Assembly (NCBI RefSeq): GCF_000696225.1
Contig: NZ_BAWN01000015.1
Span: 1-64,000, forward strand
Reading direction: 5' to 3'
From: Serpentinimonas barnesii
GTDB taxonomy: Bacteria; Pseudomonadota; Gammaproteobacteria; Burkholderiales; Burkholderiaceae_C
DNA: 64,000 nucleotides
Part shown: piece after piece, positions 46,213 to 58,287 of the stretch
Position numbering within the stretch: position 1 is the stretch's first letter
Layout: every line of letters begins with the position of its first letter
Program-made: the position numbers and the translations under genes
The notes under the pieces: generated by a model
Told to the model about the DNA's origin: nothing
The model's input: the letters and a program-made list of their open reading frames with translations, nothing else
The model's database searches: none

Positions 46213-46701
46213 TCACGCGCCGCTGGCGGCGGGCACGCCACCGGCAAACCCCTGCTGGCGCCAGGCCTCGAAGGCCACCACCGCCACCGCGTTGGACAGG
46301 TTGAGGCTGCGCTGACCCGGCCGCATCGGCAAGCGCAGTTGCTGCGCCGGCCCGATTTTAGCCAGCAATTCGGGCGGTAGGCCGCGCGTCTCGCACCCAA
46401 AAACGAACCAGTCGCCGGGCGCGTAGCGCGGCTCATAGGCCGAGCGCTGGGCCAAGCTGCTGAAGGTGAACAGGCGCTGCGGATCGGGCCGCTCCTGTGC
46501 CATAAAGGCGGCCCAGTCGCGGTGCAAGCGCAGCGCGGCGTATTCGTGATAGTCCAGCCCGGCGCGGCGCAGCAGCTTGTCGTCCAGCGAAAAGCCCAGC
46601 GGCTCGATCAGGTGCAGGGTGCAGCCGGTGTTGGCGCTCAGGCGGATCGCGTTGCCGGTGTTGGGCGGGATTTCGGGGTGTACCAGGACGAGGTTGAACA
46701 T
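46213..46701 (-). CDS. trmL: tRNA (cytidine(34)-2'-O)-methyltransferase
   Basis: A 162-residue SPOUT methyltransferase. FNLVLVHPEIPPNTGNAIRL, NTGCTLHLIEPLGFSLDD, GDWFVFGCETRGLPPELLA and LPMRPGQRSLNLSNAVAVVA (the knot with the SAM site) are the TrmL motifs. It methylates the wobble base of leucine tRNAs. It is read after comF with a 35-nt gap. Confidence 0.95.
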   Translation of the reverse strand: MFNLVLVHPEIPPNTGNAIRLSANTGCTLHLIEPLGFSLDDKLLRRAGLDYHEYAALRLHRDWAAFMAQERPDPQRLFTFSSLAQRSAYEPRYAPGDWFVFGCETRGLPPELLAKIGPAQQLRLPMRPGQRSLNLSNAVAVVAFEAWRQQGFAGGVPAASGA

Positions 46702-46736
46702 GGGGGGCGCGGTGCTTTGTGGGTGCTGTGGCCGCA

Positions 46737-47489
46737 TCAATCCAGGCGGTTGAGCAGGGTTTGGGCCTGGTCGGCGTCGATCACCGGTTGCGGGGCCGGG
46801 GTGCGCGCAAACACCAGCGCGCTCACGCGCACCGCCCCGGCGTCGAGCAGGTGGCGCGCAGCGGCCTGCAGGGTGGCCCCGGTGGTGAGCACGTCATCAA
46901 CCAACACCCAGTGCTGGCCAGCCAAGGCGCTGCGCTGGCTGGGGTTGACGGCAAAGGCTTGCTGGGCGTGCGCCAAGCGCGCGGCGCGGCCGAGTTCGTG
47001 CTGCACCTGCCGGGTGTCGCGGTGCAACAGGGCCGCAGGCAGCGCCGGCAAGCCGCTGGCGCGCTGCAACGCATGCGCCAGCTCCCACGCCTGGTTGAAG
47101 CCGCGCTCGGCTTGCCGGGCTGGGCTGAGCGGAATCGGGATCAGGCCGTCGGCTTGGGTGAGCAGATCGTGCGCCTGCGGGTTTTGCAGCATCAGTTGCG
47201 CCAGCGCATGGCCCCAAGCCGGTTGCGAGCGAAACTTGAACTGCGCCACCAGATCGACCCACGGCCATTCGTAGCTGACTCGCGCCACGCACTGGGTCAG
47301 TGGGCCGGGTCCGGCTTCGGTGCAGCGTATGCACAGGGCCAGCCCGGGCGCCAGCGGCAAGGCGCACTGCGGGCAGCGTGGCAACAGGCGCGCATACTGG
47401 CCGCAGCAGTCTGGGCAGACGGCGCTGCGGCCCCACGTGCGGCAGACGGCGCACAGGGTGGGCAAGGGCAGGCGGTGCAGCCAGCGCAT
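46737..47489 (-). CDS. comF: ComF family phosphoribosyltransferase-like protein
   Basis: A 250-residue protein. The N-terminus has a zinc-finger-like set of cysteines (CAVCRTWG, CPDCCGQ, CPQCALPLA, CIRCTEAG). The phosphoribosyltransferase domain has IPIPLSPARQAERGFNQAWE and the PRPP loop VLVDDVLTTGATLQAAAR. ComF is tied to natural transformation and single-strand DNA handling, which fits the type IV pilus genes elsewhere in this window. Confidence 0.93.
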   Translation of the reverse strand: MRWLHRLPLPTLCAVCRTWGRSAVCPDCCGQYARLLPRCPQCALPLAPGLALCIRCTEAGPGPLTQCVARVSYEWPWVDLVAQFKFRSQPAWGHALAQLMLQNPQAHDLLTQADGLIPIPLSPARQAERGFNQAWELAHALQRASGLPALPAALLHRDTRQVQHELGRAARLAHAQQAFAVNPSQRSALAGQHWVLVDDVLTTGATLQAAARHLLDAGAVRVSALVFARTPAPQPVIDADQAQTLLNRLD

Positions 47490-47543
47490 GGTCAGCCCGA
47501 GACAGGCGGAGGGGTGCGCGGCGGCGCCGCAGCGGCCAAGGCT

Positions 47544-49110
<1,567 letters not shown>

Positions 49111-49133
49111 GGTTTGCACTCCAGAGCCTGGCC

Positions 49134-50912
49134 TTAAAGGTCTTCGCTGCCGAGCAGCATTTCGGTGATGCCCATGCCGGCTTTGACCATGGGGAAGACG
49201 TTTTCGGTCGGGTCGGTGCGAAAGTCCATGAACACGGTGCGGTCCTTGAGCGCACGCGCCTCGCGCAGCGCCGGCTCCACATCCTGCGGGCGCTCGATCA
49301 GCATGCCGACGTGGCCATAGGCCTCGGCGAGCTTGACGAAGTTGGGCAGCGCGTCCATGTAGCTGTGGCTGTAGCGGCCCGAGTATTCGATCTCCTGCCA
49401 CTGGCGCACCATGCCGAGGTAGCGGTTGTTGAGCGAAATGATCTTGATCGGGGTTTCGTACTGCAGGCAGGTGGACAGCTCCTGGATGCACATCTGCACC
49501 GAGCCTTCGCCGGTGACGCAATAGACCTCGCTCTCGGGCCGCGCCAGCTTGATGCCCATGGCGTAGGGCAGGCCCACGCCCATGGTGCCCAAGCCGCCGG
49601 AGTTGATCCAGCGCCGTGGCCGGTCGAACTTGTAGAACTGCGCCGCCCACATCTGGTGCTGCCCGACGTCGGAGGTGACGTAGGCGTCGGCGTCGCGGGT
49701 CATGTTCCAGAGCGTTTCGATCACGTATTGGGGCTTGATCACGTCCGAATTGCCGCGCTCGTACTTGAGGCAGTCGCGGCTGCGCCAACCTTCGATGGTT
49801 TCCCACCAAGCCGCCAGCGCGCGCCCATCGGGCCGCACCGGGCTTTCTTGCAGCATGGCGAGCAGCTCGGTGAGCACCTCGCGCACATCGCCCACAATCG
49901 GCACATCGACCTTGACGCGCTTGGAAATGCTCGACGGGTCGATGTCGATGTGGATGATCTTGCGCTCGTTTTGGGCAAAGTGCTTGGGGTTGCCGATCAC
50001 GCGGTCGTCAAAGCGCGCCCCGACGGCCAGCAGCACATCGCAGCTCTGCATCGCATTGTTGGCTTCCAGCGTGCCGTGCATGCCCAACATGCCGAGAAAC
50101 TTGCGATCGGTTGCCGGGTAGGCGCCCAAGCCCATCAGGGTATTGGTAACCGGAAAGCCCAGCAGCTCACACAGGGCGCGCAGCTCGGGCACGGCGTTGC
50201 CCAGCAGCACCCCGCCGCCGGTGTAGATGTAAGGCCGCTTGGCCGCCAGCAGCAGTTGCAAGGCCTTGCGGATTTGCCCGCCGTGGCCCTTGCGCACCGG
50301 GTTGTAGGAGCGCAGACTGACCGACTCCGGGTAGCCGCTGTAGGCAATTTTCTTGAAGGACACGTCCTTCGGAATATCGACCACCACCGGGCCGGGGCGG
50401 CCGCTGCGCGCCAAGTAAAAGGCTTTTTTTAGCGTCAGCGCCAGGTCGCGCACGTCTTTGACCAGAAAGTTGTGCTTGACGATGGGGCGCGTGATGCCCA
50501 CCGTGTCGCACTCTTGGAAGGCGTCGAGCCCGATCGCGGCCGTGGGGACCTGACCGGTGATGATCACCATCGGGATGCTGTCCATGAAGGCGGTGGCGAT
50601 GCCGGTGACAGCGTTCGTTACCCCAGGGCCGGAAGTGACCAGCGCCACCCCCACGTCGCCGGTGGCTCGGGCGTAGCCGTCGGCGGCGTGCACCGCGGCC
50701 TGCTCGTGGCGCACCAGCACGTGCTGGATGGTGTCTTGCTTGTAGAGTGCGTCGTAGATGTAGAGCACGGCGCCGCCGGGGTAGCCCCAGAGGTAGCGCA
50801 CGTTTTCGGCCTGTAGGGCGCGCACGAGGATTTCGGCGCCCATCAGTTCTTCGGGGCTGCCGGGAGTGCCAGGGCTGGATGCCAGGCCGGATGCGGATTG
50901 TTTGATTTCCAT
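49134..50912 (-). CDS. ilvB: acetolactate synthase large (catalytic) subunit
   Basis: A 592-residue ThDP enzyme making acetolactate and acetohydroxybutyrate. [20 protein letters not shown] and [17 protein letters not shown] (catalytic Glu) start it. [16 protein letters not shown] lies in the middle domain, and [19 protein letters not shown] with [12 protein letters not shown] forms the ThDP-Mg motif. ATG at 50912 is chosen from the family start. It is transcribed with ilvN and ilvC. Confidence 0.97.
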   Translation of the reverse strand: MEIKQSASGLASSPGTPGSPEELMGAEILVRALQAENVRYLWGYPGGAVLYIYDALYKQDTIQHVLVRHEQAAVHAADGYARATGDVGVALVTSGPGVTNAVTGIATAFMDSIPMVIITGQVPTAAIGLDAFQECDTVGITRPIVKHNFLVKDVRDLALTLKKAFYLARSGRPGPVVVDIPKDVSFKKIAYSGYPESVSLRSYNPVRKGHGGQIRKALQLLLAAKRPYIYTGGGVLLGNAVPELRALCELLGFPVTNTLMGLGAYPATDRKFLGMLGMHGTLEANNAMQSCDVLLAVGARFDDRVIGNPKHFAQNERKIIHIDIDPSSISKRVKVDVPIVGDVREVLTELLAMLQESPVRPDGRALAAWWETIEGWRSRDCLKYERGNSDVIKPQYVIETLWNMTRDADAYVTSDVGQHQMWAAQFYKFDRPRRWINSGGLGTMGVGLPYAMGIKLARPESEVYCVTGEGSVQMCIQELSTCLQYETPIKIISLNNRYLGMVRQWQEIEYSGRYSHSYMDALPNFVKLAEAYGHVGMLIERPQDVEPALREARALKDRTVFMDFRTDPTENVFPMVKAGMGITEMLLGSEDL

Positions 50913-51213
50913 TTGATGAACCTTTCGGGTATTTCTCTGACGAAAAACCTTGGGTGCCTCTGAGCCAGCCCTTGTGGAGCCGCTTTGAGACTTAAGGCCA
51001 AAGCCATGGCGGAAAAAACCGCGCAACCTTGACCCGTTTGCCGTTTGAATTGGGTAAGCGCGCATTATGGCATGTTCGGCTGCGGCCCGGCCTGCGTTGC
51101 ACCCCGACATTGCGCCACGTTGCAGCCGCATCACTTGCCGGGTGCGACAATGCGCCCCGATTCGCCTCTCCGCCTGCACGCCGCCACCCGCTTCTTCCGC
51201 CGCCACCCCGCAC
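50913..51213. other. 301-bp divergent gap between ilvB and the RDD gene
   Basis: A gap with no gene. On the minus strand CATAAT at about 51061-51066 could be a minus 10 element, giving ilvB a leader of about 140 nt. I saw no leader peptide rich in Leu, Val or Ile and no classical attenuator. A GCGG-TTTTTT-CCGC motif is at about 51011-51025. Confidence 0.4.
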
Positions 51214-51783
51214 ATGAGCAAAAACCGACCCGCCTCTCCGGCCCAGCCAGAATCCCCCGCCGCCCCGGACCAGGCCAAACCAGCCGCCGCCACCCTCAGC
51301 GCCCCCTCGCTGCGCCGGCGCATGGCCTGCTGGCTGTACGAGGGCACGCTGATGTTTGGCGTGATCTTCATGTCCGCGCTGGCCTTTGGCGTGCTCACCG
51401 ACAGCCGCGATCCGATGCAAAACCGGCACGCGCTGCAAGGCTTTTTGTTCCTGATCGGGGGCCTGTATTTCGCTTACTTCTGGCACAAGGGCCAGACGCT
51501 GGCCATGAAAACCTGGCACATTCGCGTGGTAGACCACGCCGGGCGACCGCTGCGGCTGGCGCACGCGCTGTGGCGCTACGTGCTGAGCTGGGTCTGGTTT
51601 GCGCCGCCCATGGTGCTGGGTGCGCTGCTCGGTTTGGAAGTGTCATGGATTTTGTGGATGATGTTGGCTTGGGTGCCCCTCTACGCGCTGTTGGCGCGCT
51701 GGCACCCGCAGCAACAGTTTTGGCACGACGCCTGGGCCGGCACGAGGCTGATCCATGCACCCCCAACCGCACCCAGCGCCTGA
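51214..51783 (+). CDS. RDD-family membrane protein
   Basis: A 189-residue protein with about four transmembrane helices after a Pro/Ala-rich N-terminus. [20 protein letters not shown] contains the leading Arg and acidic residue that define the RDD domain, and [20 protein letters not shown] and [20 protein letters not shown] complete it. The role of most RDD proteins is unknown; some are sodium/proton exchangers. It is followed 3 nt later by dgkA. Confidence 0.87.
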   Translation: MSKNRPASPAQPESPAAPDQAKPAAATLSAPSLRRRMACWLYEGTLMFGVIFMSALAFGVLTDSRDPMQNRHALQGFLFLIGGLYFAYFWHKGQTLAMKTWHIRVVDHAGRPLRLAHALWRYVLSWVWFAPPMVLGALLGLEVSWILWMMLAWVPLYALLARWHPQQQFWHDAWAGTRLIHAPPTAPSA

Positions 51784-51786
51784 TCG

Positions 51787-52197
51787 ATGAACGAAGAACC
51801 CGCCCTGCCCCACCTGGACCCGGTCACACAAGAAAAGCGACGCGGCATCTTGCGCCTCTGGAACGCCATGGGCTACTCGCTTATGGGGCTGCGCGCCGCC
51901 TGGGACGAATCGGCCTTTCGCCAGGAGTCGCTGGCGGCCTTCATCATGGTGCCGGCGGCGTTTTGGGTCGGGCGCGACTGGGTCGAGGTTGGGCTGCTGG
52001 TGGGCACCGTGCTGCTGGTGATGATCGTCGAGCTGCTCAACACCGGCATCGAGACCGCCATCGACCGCATCGGACCGCAATGGCACCACCTGTCCAAACG
52101 CGCCAAAGACATGGGCAGCGCCGCCGTGCTGCTGAGCCTGCTGCTGTGTGGTGGGGTTTGGCTGGGGGCGCTGCACGCGCGTTTCTGGGGCGGCTAG
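51787..52197 (+). CDS. dgkA: diacylglycerol kinase
   Basis: A 136-residue trimeric membrane kinase that recycles diacylglycerol to phosphatidate. NAMGYSLMGLRAAWDESAFR has the conserved Glu, EVGLLVGTVLLVMIVELLNT and GIETAIDRIGPQWHHLSKRA the catalytic segment (VELLNTGIE). Three membrane helices are predicted. Confidence 0.94.
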   Translation: MNEEPALPHLDPVTQEKRRGILRLWNAMGYSLMGLRAAWDESAFRQESLAAFIMVPAAFWVGRDWVEVGLLVGTVLLVMIVELLNTGIETAIDRIGPQWHHLSKRAKDMGSAAVLLSLLLCGGVWLGALHARFWGG

Positions 52198-52264
52198 CGG
52201 CCCCGGCCTCGGCGGCGCCTCCGGCTTGGCAGACGCCTTGGCCGCATGACACAATGGCGGCATC

Positions 52265-52873
52265 ATGTACACATCCCCCGCCCCTTTGGCCGCCCCGGCC
52301 TTCTCGCTTTGTGTCTTTTGTGGCTCGCGCAGCGGCGAAAACCCGCACTTCGCCCAGGCGGCGCAAGCGGTCGGGCAGTGGATCGGCCAGCACGGCGGCC
52401 AACTGGTCTATGGCGGCGGCAACAACGGGCTCATGGGCCTGCTGGCCGACGCGGCGCTCGACGCCGGGGCCCGCGTGGTGGGGGTGATTCCGCAAAGCCT
52501 AGAGATCAAGGAACACGCCAAGCGCGAGTGCACCGAACTGCACGTGGTGCCCTCGATGCACCGGCGCAAGCAGCTCATGGCCGAACGCGCCGATGCCTTC
52601 CTCATCCTGCCCGGCGGCATCGGTACGCTGGAAGAATGGTTTGAGGTCTGGAGCTGGCGCCAGCTTGGTTACCACGACAAACCCATCGGGGTGCTCAACG
52701 TGGACGGCTTTTACGACCCGCTGCTGGCTGCGCTGGGGCAGAGCGCGCAGGCCGGCTTCATGGACACTTGGCAACTGGACCTGATCCAGATTTCCTCCCG
52801 CATCGAGGCGCTGCTGCCCGCGCTGGTGCAAAACGCCGGTTTTGCGCCGCCGGATCGGCTGGAGCAAATCTGA
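52265..52873 (+). CDS. LOG-family protein (TIGR00730, cytokinin riboside 5'-monophosphate phosphoribohydrolase-like)
   Basis: A 202-residue Rossmann-fold protein. FSLCVFCGSRSGENPHF, YGGGNNGLMGLLADAAL and the catalytic motif ILPGGIGTLEEWFEVWSWRQ (PGGxGTxxE) are typical. LOG enzymes release the base from nucleoside monophosphates; in bacteria many are annotated as lysine decarboxylase by mistake. Confidence 0.93.
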   Translation: MYTSPAPLAAPAFSLCVFCGSRSGENPHFAQAAQAVGQWIGQHGGQLVYGGGNNGLMGLLADAALDAGARVVGVIPQSLEIKEHAKRECTELHVVPSMHRRKQLMAERADAFLILPGGIGTLEEWFEVWSWRQLGYHDKPIGVLNVDGFYDPLLAALGQSAQAGFMDTWQLDLIQISSRIEALLPALVQNAGFAPPDRLEQI

Positions 52874-52918
52874 AAACCCGTCGCGCGGCCGCCCGTGCTT
52901 CTGCGGCGGGCGCTGCGC

Positions 52919-53293
<375 letters not shown>

Positions 53294-53298
53294 TTATC

Positions 53299-54020
<722 letters not shown>

Positions 54021-54024
<4 letters not shown>

Positions 54025-56375
54025 AAGCGCTGCAGCGCAAACTGCTGCGCGACGCCTGGCAGTTGCGCGGCCAGGCGCTGGCGATTGCGCTGGTGGTGAT
54101 AGGCGGCATCGCCACCCTGGTGATGGCGCTGAGCAACTACCAGGCGCTGCAGCAGACGCGCGAGCGCTTTTACGCCGAACACCGCTTTGCCGACTTGTTT
54201 GCCAGCCTGCAGCGCGCGCCCCTGACCCTGCTGCCCGAGCTGGCCGCCCTGCCCGGCGTGCACCAAGCCGAAGGGCGCGTGCAGGCGCTGGCGCAACTGG
54301 AGCTGGCCGGCTTCGAGCGCCCCATCACCGGGCAACTGGTTTCACTGCCGCAGCACCCCGGGGGCCTGAACCAGTTGTACCTGCGCAGCGGCCACTGGCC
54401 CGCCCAGCCCTGGGAGGCGGTGCTGGGCGAAGCCTTCGCGCTGGCGCACGGCCTGCAGGCGGGCGATGCGCTGGTGGCGATCGTCAACGGCCGCCGCCAG
54501 GCGCTGCGCATCAGCGGCATTGGCCTCTCGCCCGAGTTCACCTACCCGGTGCGGCCGGGCGACCTGTTCCCTGATTTTGTGCACTTCGCGGTGCTGTGGC
54601 TGCCGCACGACACGCTGGCCGCTGCGCTCGATCTGGAGGGGGCCTTCAACCAGTTGGCGCTGGAGCTGGCCCCCGAGGCCACCGAGGCGGATCTGATCGC
54701 CGCCGTGGACCGGCTGTTGCAGCCCTATGGCGGCCGCGGCAGCCACGGGCGCGACTTGCAGTTTTCGCACCGCTTGCTGGAAGAGGAGTTGCTGGGCTTG
54801 CGCACCATGTCGCTCCTGTTTGGCCTGATCTTTCTGGGCGTGACGGCGTTTTTGCTCAGCGTGGTGAGCGCGCGCCTGATCCGCACCCAGCAAGAGCAGA
54901 TCGCGCTGCTCAAAGCCTTTGGCTACCGCAACCGGCAGATCGCGGCCCATTACGCCAGCCTGGTGCTGCTGCTGGTGAGCGTGGGCGTGCTGCCCGGGCT
55001 GGCGCTGGGGGCCTGGCTGGGGCGCGGCATGGCCGAGCTCTACGCCAGCTTCTACCACTTTCCTTTTTTGGACTGGGGCCTGCGGCCCGAGCTGGTGTTG
55101 CTGGCCTGTGCCTTTGCGCTCAGCGCCGCTGCCCTAGGCACTGCGGCCGGCCTGTGGCGCGCCTGGCGGCTGGCCCCGGCCGAGGCCATGCGCCCGCCCA
55201 GCCCAGCGCGCTTTGCCCACTCGCGCAGCGAAAGGCTGCTGCCCAGCCGCTGGCTGCCGCCGTCGGCGCGCATGGTGGCGCGCCAGTTGGAGCGCCACCC
55301 TGGGCGCACGCTGCTTTCGGTGCTGGGCATCGCGCTGGCGGGCGGGATTTTGATCCTGTCGCGGCTGCAAGCCAGTGCCATCGACGAAATCGTGCGGGTG
55401 CAGTTCGATTTGGTGCAGCGCGAGCACATCAGCCTGGTTTTCACCCAAGCCACCCCGAGCAGCGCCCTGGCCGAACTGGCCAGCCTGCCGGGCGTGCTGG
55501 CCGTCGAAGGGGTGCGGCACAGCCCGGTGCGGCTGCGCCACGGGCCGCGCAGCTTCGTCAGTGCGGTGCAGGGGCTGCCGGCGCAGAGCGAGCTGCGGCG
55601 CGTGCTCGATGCCAATCTGCAAGCGGTCGAACTGCCGGCCCAGGGCCTGCTGCTGACCGAGCACCTGGCGCAGAGGCTGGACATCCGCCCTGGGCAGACG
55701 CTGCAAGTGGAGTTTCTGGACGGCCGCCGCGACACCCTGTGGCTGCCGGTGGCTGGCACGGTGCAGGAATACTTGGGCGTGGGCGTGTATGCGCGGCTCG
55801 ACTGGCTCAACGCCTTGCTGCTCGAAGGCGAGCGGCTCACCGGCGCCCTGCTGCGCATCGACCCGGCGCAGGAAAGCGCGCTGCTGCAGGCGCTGCGCCA
55901 GCGCCCCGGCGTGGCCACCGTGAGCGAGCAAGAGCGCGCCATCGCCGCCTTCATGGACACCATGGCCGAAGGCCTGCTGACCTTTGGCCTGATCATGACG
56001 CTGCTGGCCTCCAGCATCGCGGTCGGGGTGGTCTATAACGCGGCGCGCATCACGCTGGCTGAGCGCGCGCGCGATCTGGCCAGCCTGCGCGTGCTGGGCT
56101 ACACCCCGCAAGAGGTGCGCGACCTGCTGCTGGGCGAGCTGGGCGCGCTGGTGCTGCTGGCGCTGCTGCCCGCCTTTGCCATCGGCTACGGCCTGAGTGC
56201 GCTGCTGGTGGCGGGGATGCAAAACGAGCTGTTTCGCATTCCGCTGGTCGTCACGCCGCAGGCTTTTGCCTTGGGCGGCTTGGTGATGCTGCTGGCCTCG
56301 GGGCTGGCGGCTTGGTGGGCCCTGCGCCGCCTGCGCCAACTGGACCTGGTGGCCGTGTTAAAAACCCGGGAGTGA
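54021..56375 (+). CDS. FtsX/MacB-type ABC transporter permease, two-domain
   Basis: A 784-residue inner-membrane protein from the GTG at 54021. The first helix is [20 protein letters not shown]. There are two FtsX-type halves, each with a periplasmic loop followed by helices: the first around [20 protein letters not shown], the second around [20 protein letters not shown] and [19 protein letters not shown]. Such two-half permeases are mechanotransmission proteins or lipoprotein exporters. The substrate is not known. Confidence 0.92.
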
Positions 56376-56377
56376 AA

Positions 56378-57601
56378 ATGACCCATCCCCTGCCCTCTGC
56401 CCCCTGGCTGCGCTACCTGCTCGCGGCCGCCGTGTTGGCGGCCTTGCTGGCGCTGGCGCTGTGGCCGGCGCGCCACCTGGTGGACCACGCCACGGTGCAG
56501 CAGGGCACGGTGCGCGAGAGCTTCGAGGCCGAAGGCCGCGCCCGCATGCAACAGCGCTTTGTGCTGAGTGCGCCGGTGGCTGGCGTGGTGGAGCGGCTGG
56601 AGTGGGAGCCCGGCGAGCGCGTGCAGGCCGGGCAGGTGCTGGTGCGCTTGCGCCCACTGGCCAGCCCGGCGCTGGATGCGCGCAGCCGCGCCCAAGCGCA
56701 GGCGCAGGCCGCAGCGGCGCAGAGCGCCTACGCAGCCGCCCAGGCCGAAACCGCAGCGGCCGCCCAAACGGCCCAACTGGCCGCCAGCGCCGCCGATCGC
56801 GCAGAGGCGCTGGCGGCGCAGGGCATGGTGTCGACCGCGGCGCTGCAGCAGGCGCAAGCGCAGCGCGAAGCCAGCGCGCAACGCGCACAAAGCGCGCAAT
56901 GGAGTCAGGGCAGCGCCCGCTACCAGCGCGACGCCGCCCGCGCCGCCTTGCTGGCGCACGACCCGGCGCGCCCCGCAGAGGCGGCGCTGCTGCTGCGCGC
57001 CCCCATCGACGGCGTGCTGCTGCGGCGCCACTTGCAGAGCGAGCGCGCCGTGGCGCTGGGTGAGCCGATCTTGGAGCTGGGCAAACCGCAGGCGCTCGAA
57101 GCCGAGGCCGATGTGCTGTCGGCCGACGCGGTGCGGCTGCGCCCCGGCATGGCGGTCGAGCTGCTGCGCTGGGGCGGCCCGGCCACGCTCCAGGCTGAGG
57201 TGCAGCGCATCGAGCCGGCGGCCTTCACCCAGGTGTCGGCGCTCGGGGTGCAGGAGCAGCGGGTGCGGGTCTGGCTGGCGCTGCGCGACGAGCCCGCCGC
57301 TTGGGCGGGCTTGGGCGAGGGCTACCGGGTGCAGGCGCGCTTTGTGCTGCGCGCAGTGCCCGAGGCCCTCTACCTGCCCAGCGCCGCCGTGTTTCGCCAC
57401 GGTGGCACGAATGGCCCCCGCACCGAACCCGGCTGGGCGGTGTATCGCATCGAAGGGCAGCGCGCCCGCCTGCAAGCGGTGCAACTGGGCCTGCAGGGCG
57501 AAGGCCGGGTGCAGGTACTGGCTGGGCTGCAAGCGGGCGACCAAGTGGTGCTGCACCCGCCGCGCCAGCTCAGCGATGGCGCGCGGCTGCGGCTGCGCTG
57601 A
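56378..57601 (+). CDS. HlyD/MacA-type periplasmic membrane fusion protein
   Basis: A 407-residue protein from the ATG at 56378, 2 nt after the permease stop. An N-terminal membrane anchor (LLAAAVLAALLALALWPAR) precedes two lipoyl-like halves (RFVLSAPVAGVVERLEWEPG and LLRAPIDGVLLRRHLQSERA) with an Ala/Gln-rich coiled-coil hairpin between them. It is the adaptor of the preceding ABC transporter, which makes this a MacAB-like set without an outer-membrane channel gene. Confidence 0.9.
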   Translation: MTHPLPSAPWLRYLLAAAVLAALLALALWPARHLVDHATVQQGTVRESFEAEGRARMQQRFVLSAPVAGVVERLEWEPGERVQAGQVLVRLRPLASPALDARSRAQAQAQAAAAQSAYAAAQAETAAAAQTAQLAASAADRAEALAAQGMVSTAALQQAQAQREASAQRAQSAQWSQGSARYQRDAARAALLAHDPARPAEAALLLRAPIDGVLLRRHLQSERAVALGEPILELGKPQALEAEADVLSADAVRLRPGMAVELLRWGGPATLQAEVQRIEPAAFTQVSALGVQEQRVRVWLALRDEPAAWAGLGEGYRVQARFVLRAVPEALYLPSAAVFRHGGTNGPRTEPGWAVYRIEGQRARLQAVQLGLQGEGRVQVLAGLQAGDQVVLHPPRQLSDGARLRLR

Positions 57602-57703
57602 GCGTTGACCGCACAGTCCACGCTCCTTTGACCCTTGCGAACCTTTGCCAGCGTCAAGCGCATCCTGATAAACTGCGCACCTATACCAGCGCGAGGTGAA
57701 TTT

Positions 57704-57970
57704 ATGGGCATAAACGTGAACTTGACGCCTCAACTCGAGGATCTTGTGCGCTCAAAGCTCAGTTCCGGGCTGTATTCCTCGGCCAGTGAGCTTGTGCACG
57801 AGGCGCTACGCCTCATGCAAGCACAGGACCACCTGAGGCAGGCCAAACTCCAAGAGCTTCGACTAGAGGTGTGCAAGGGTCTTGACAGTGGACCGAGTCA
57901 GCCTTGGGACGCCGATGCGCTCAAGCGCAAAGCACGCTCCCGGCTGTCGGCCAAGGTGGCCAGTTCGTAG
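57704..57970 (+). CDS. ParD-like antitoxin
   Basis: An 88-residue protein with GAGGTG 6-11 nt before its ATG. MGINVNLTPQLEDLVRSKLS and GLYSSASELVHEALRLMQ form the ribbon-helix-helix DNA-binding fold of ParD antitoxins. It represses its own promoter and neutralises the ParE toxin that starts on the next base after its stop. Confidence 0.9.
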   Translation: MGINVNLTPQLEDLVRSKLSSGLYSSASELVHEALRLMQAQDHLRQAKLQELRLEVCKGLDSGPSQPWDADALKRKARSRLSAKVASS

Positions 57971-58264
57971 ATGGCGCGCGTCACCCGTCGGCCGCTAGCC
58001 GAGTCGGACATCCTGGAGATCTGGCAGTTCATAGCAGATGACAGCGTCGCAGCCGCAGACAGGTGGATCGATGAGCTGGACGAGAAAATGGCCCTGTGGG
58101 CCACGCAACCGATGATGGGCCGAGCCAGGGATGATCTCGCTCCAGGCCTTCGCAGCTTGGCCTTGGGCAGGTACGTCGTTTTCTTCGTGGCGCTCGCCGA
58201 CGGCATCGATGTCGTGCGCGTCATGCATGGGGCGCGTGACATCGACAACACCTTTGCGCTCTAA
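57971..58264 (+). CDS. ParE-like toxin
   Basis: A 97-residue toxin that abuts the antitoxin gene without a gap. VTRRPLAESDILEIWQFIAD, PMMGRARDDLAPGLRSLAL and GIDVVRVMHGARDIDNTF are typical of ParE proteins, many of which poison DNA gyrase. It closes TA pair 3. Confidence 0.92.
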   Translation: MARVTRRPLAESDILEIWQFIADDSVAAADRWIDELDEKMALWATQPMMGRARDDLAPGLRSLALGRYVVFFVALADGIDVVRVMHGARDIDNTFAL

Positions 58265-58287
58265 GCACGCCCGCGCATGCGGCCTAT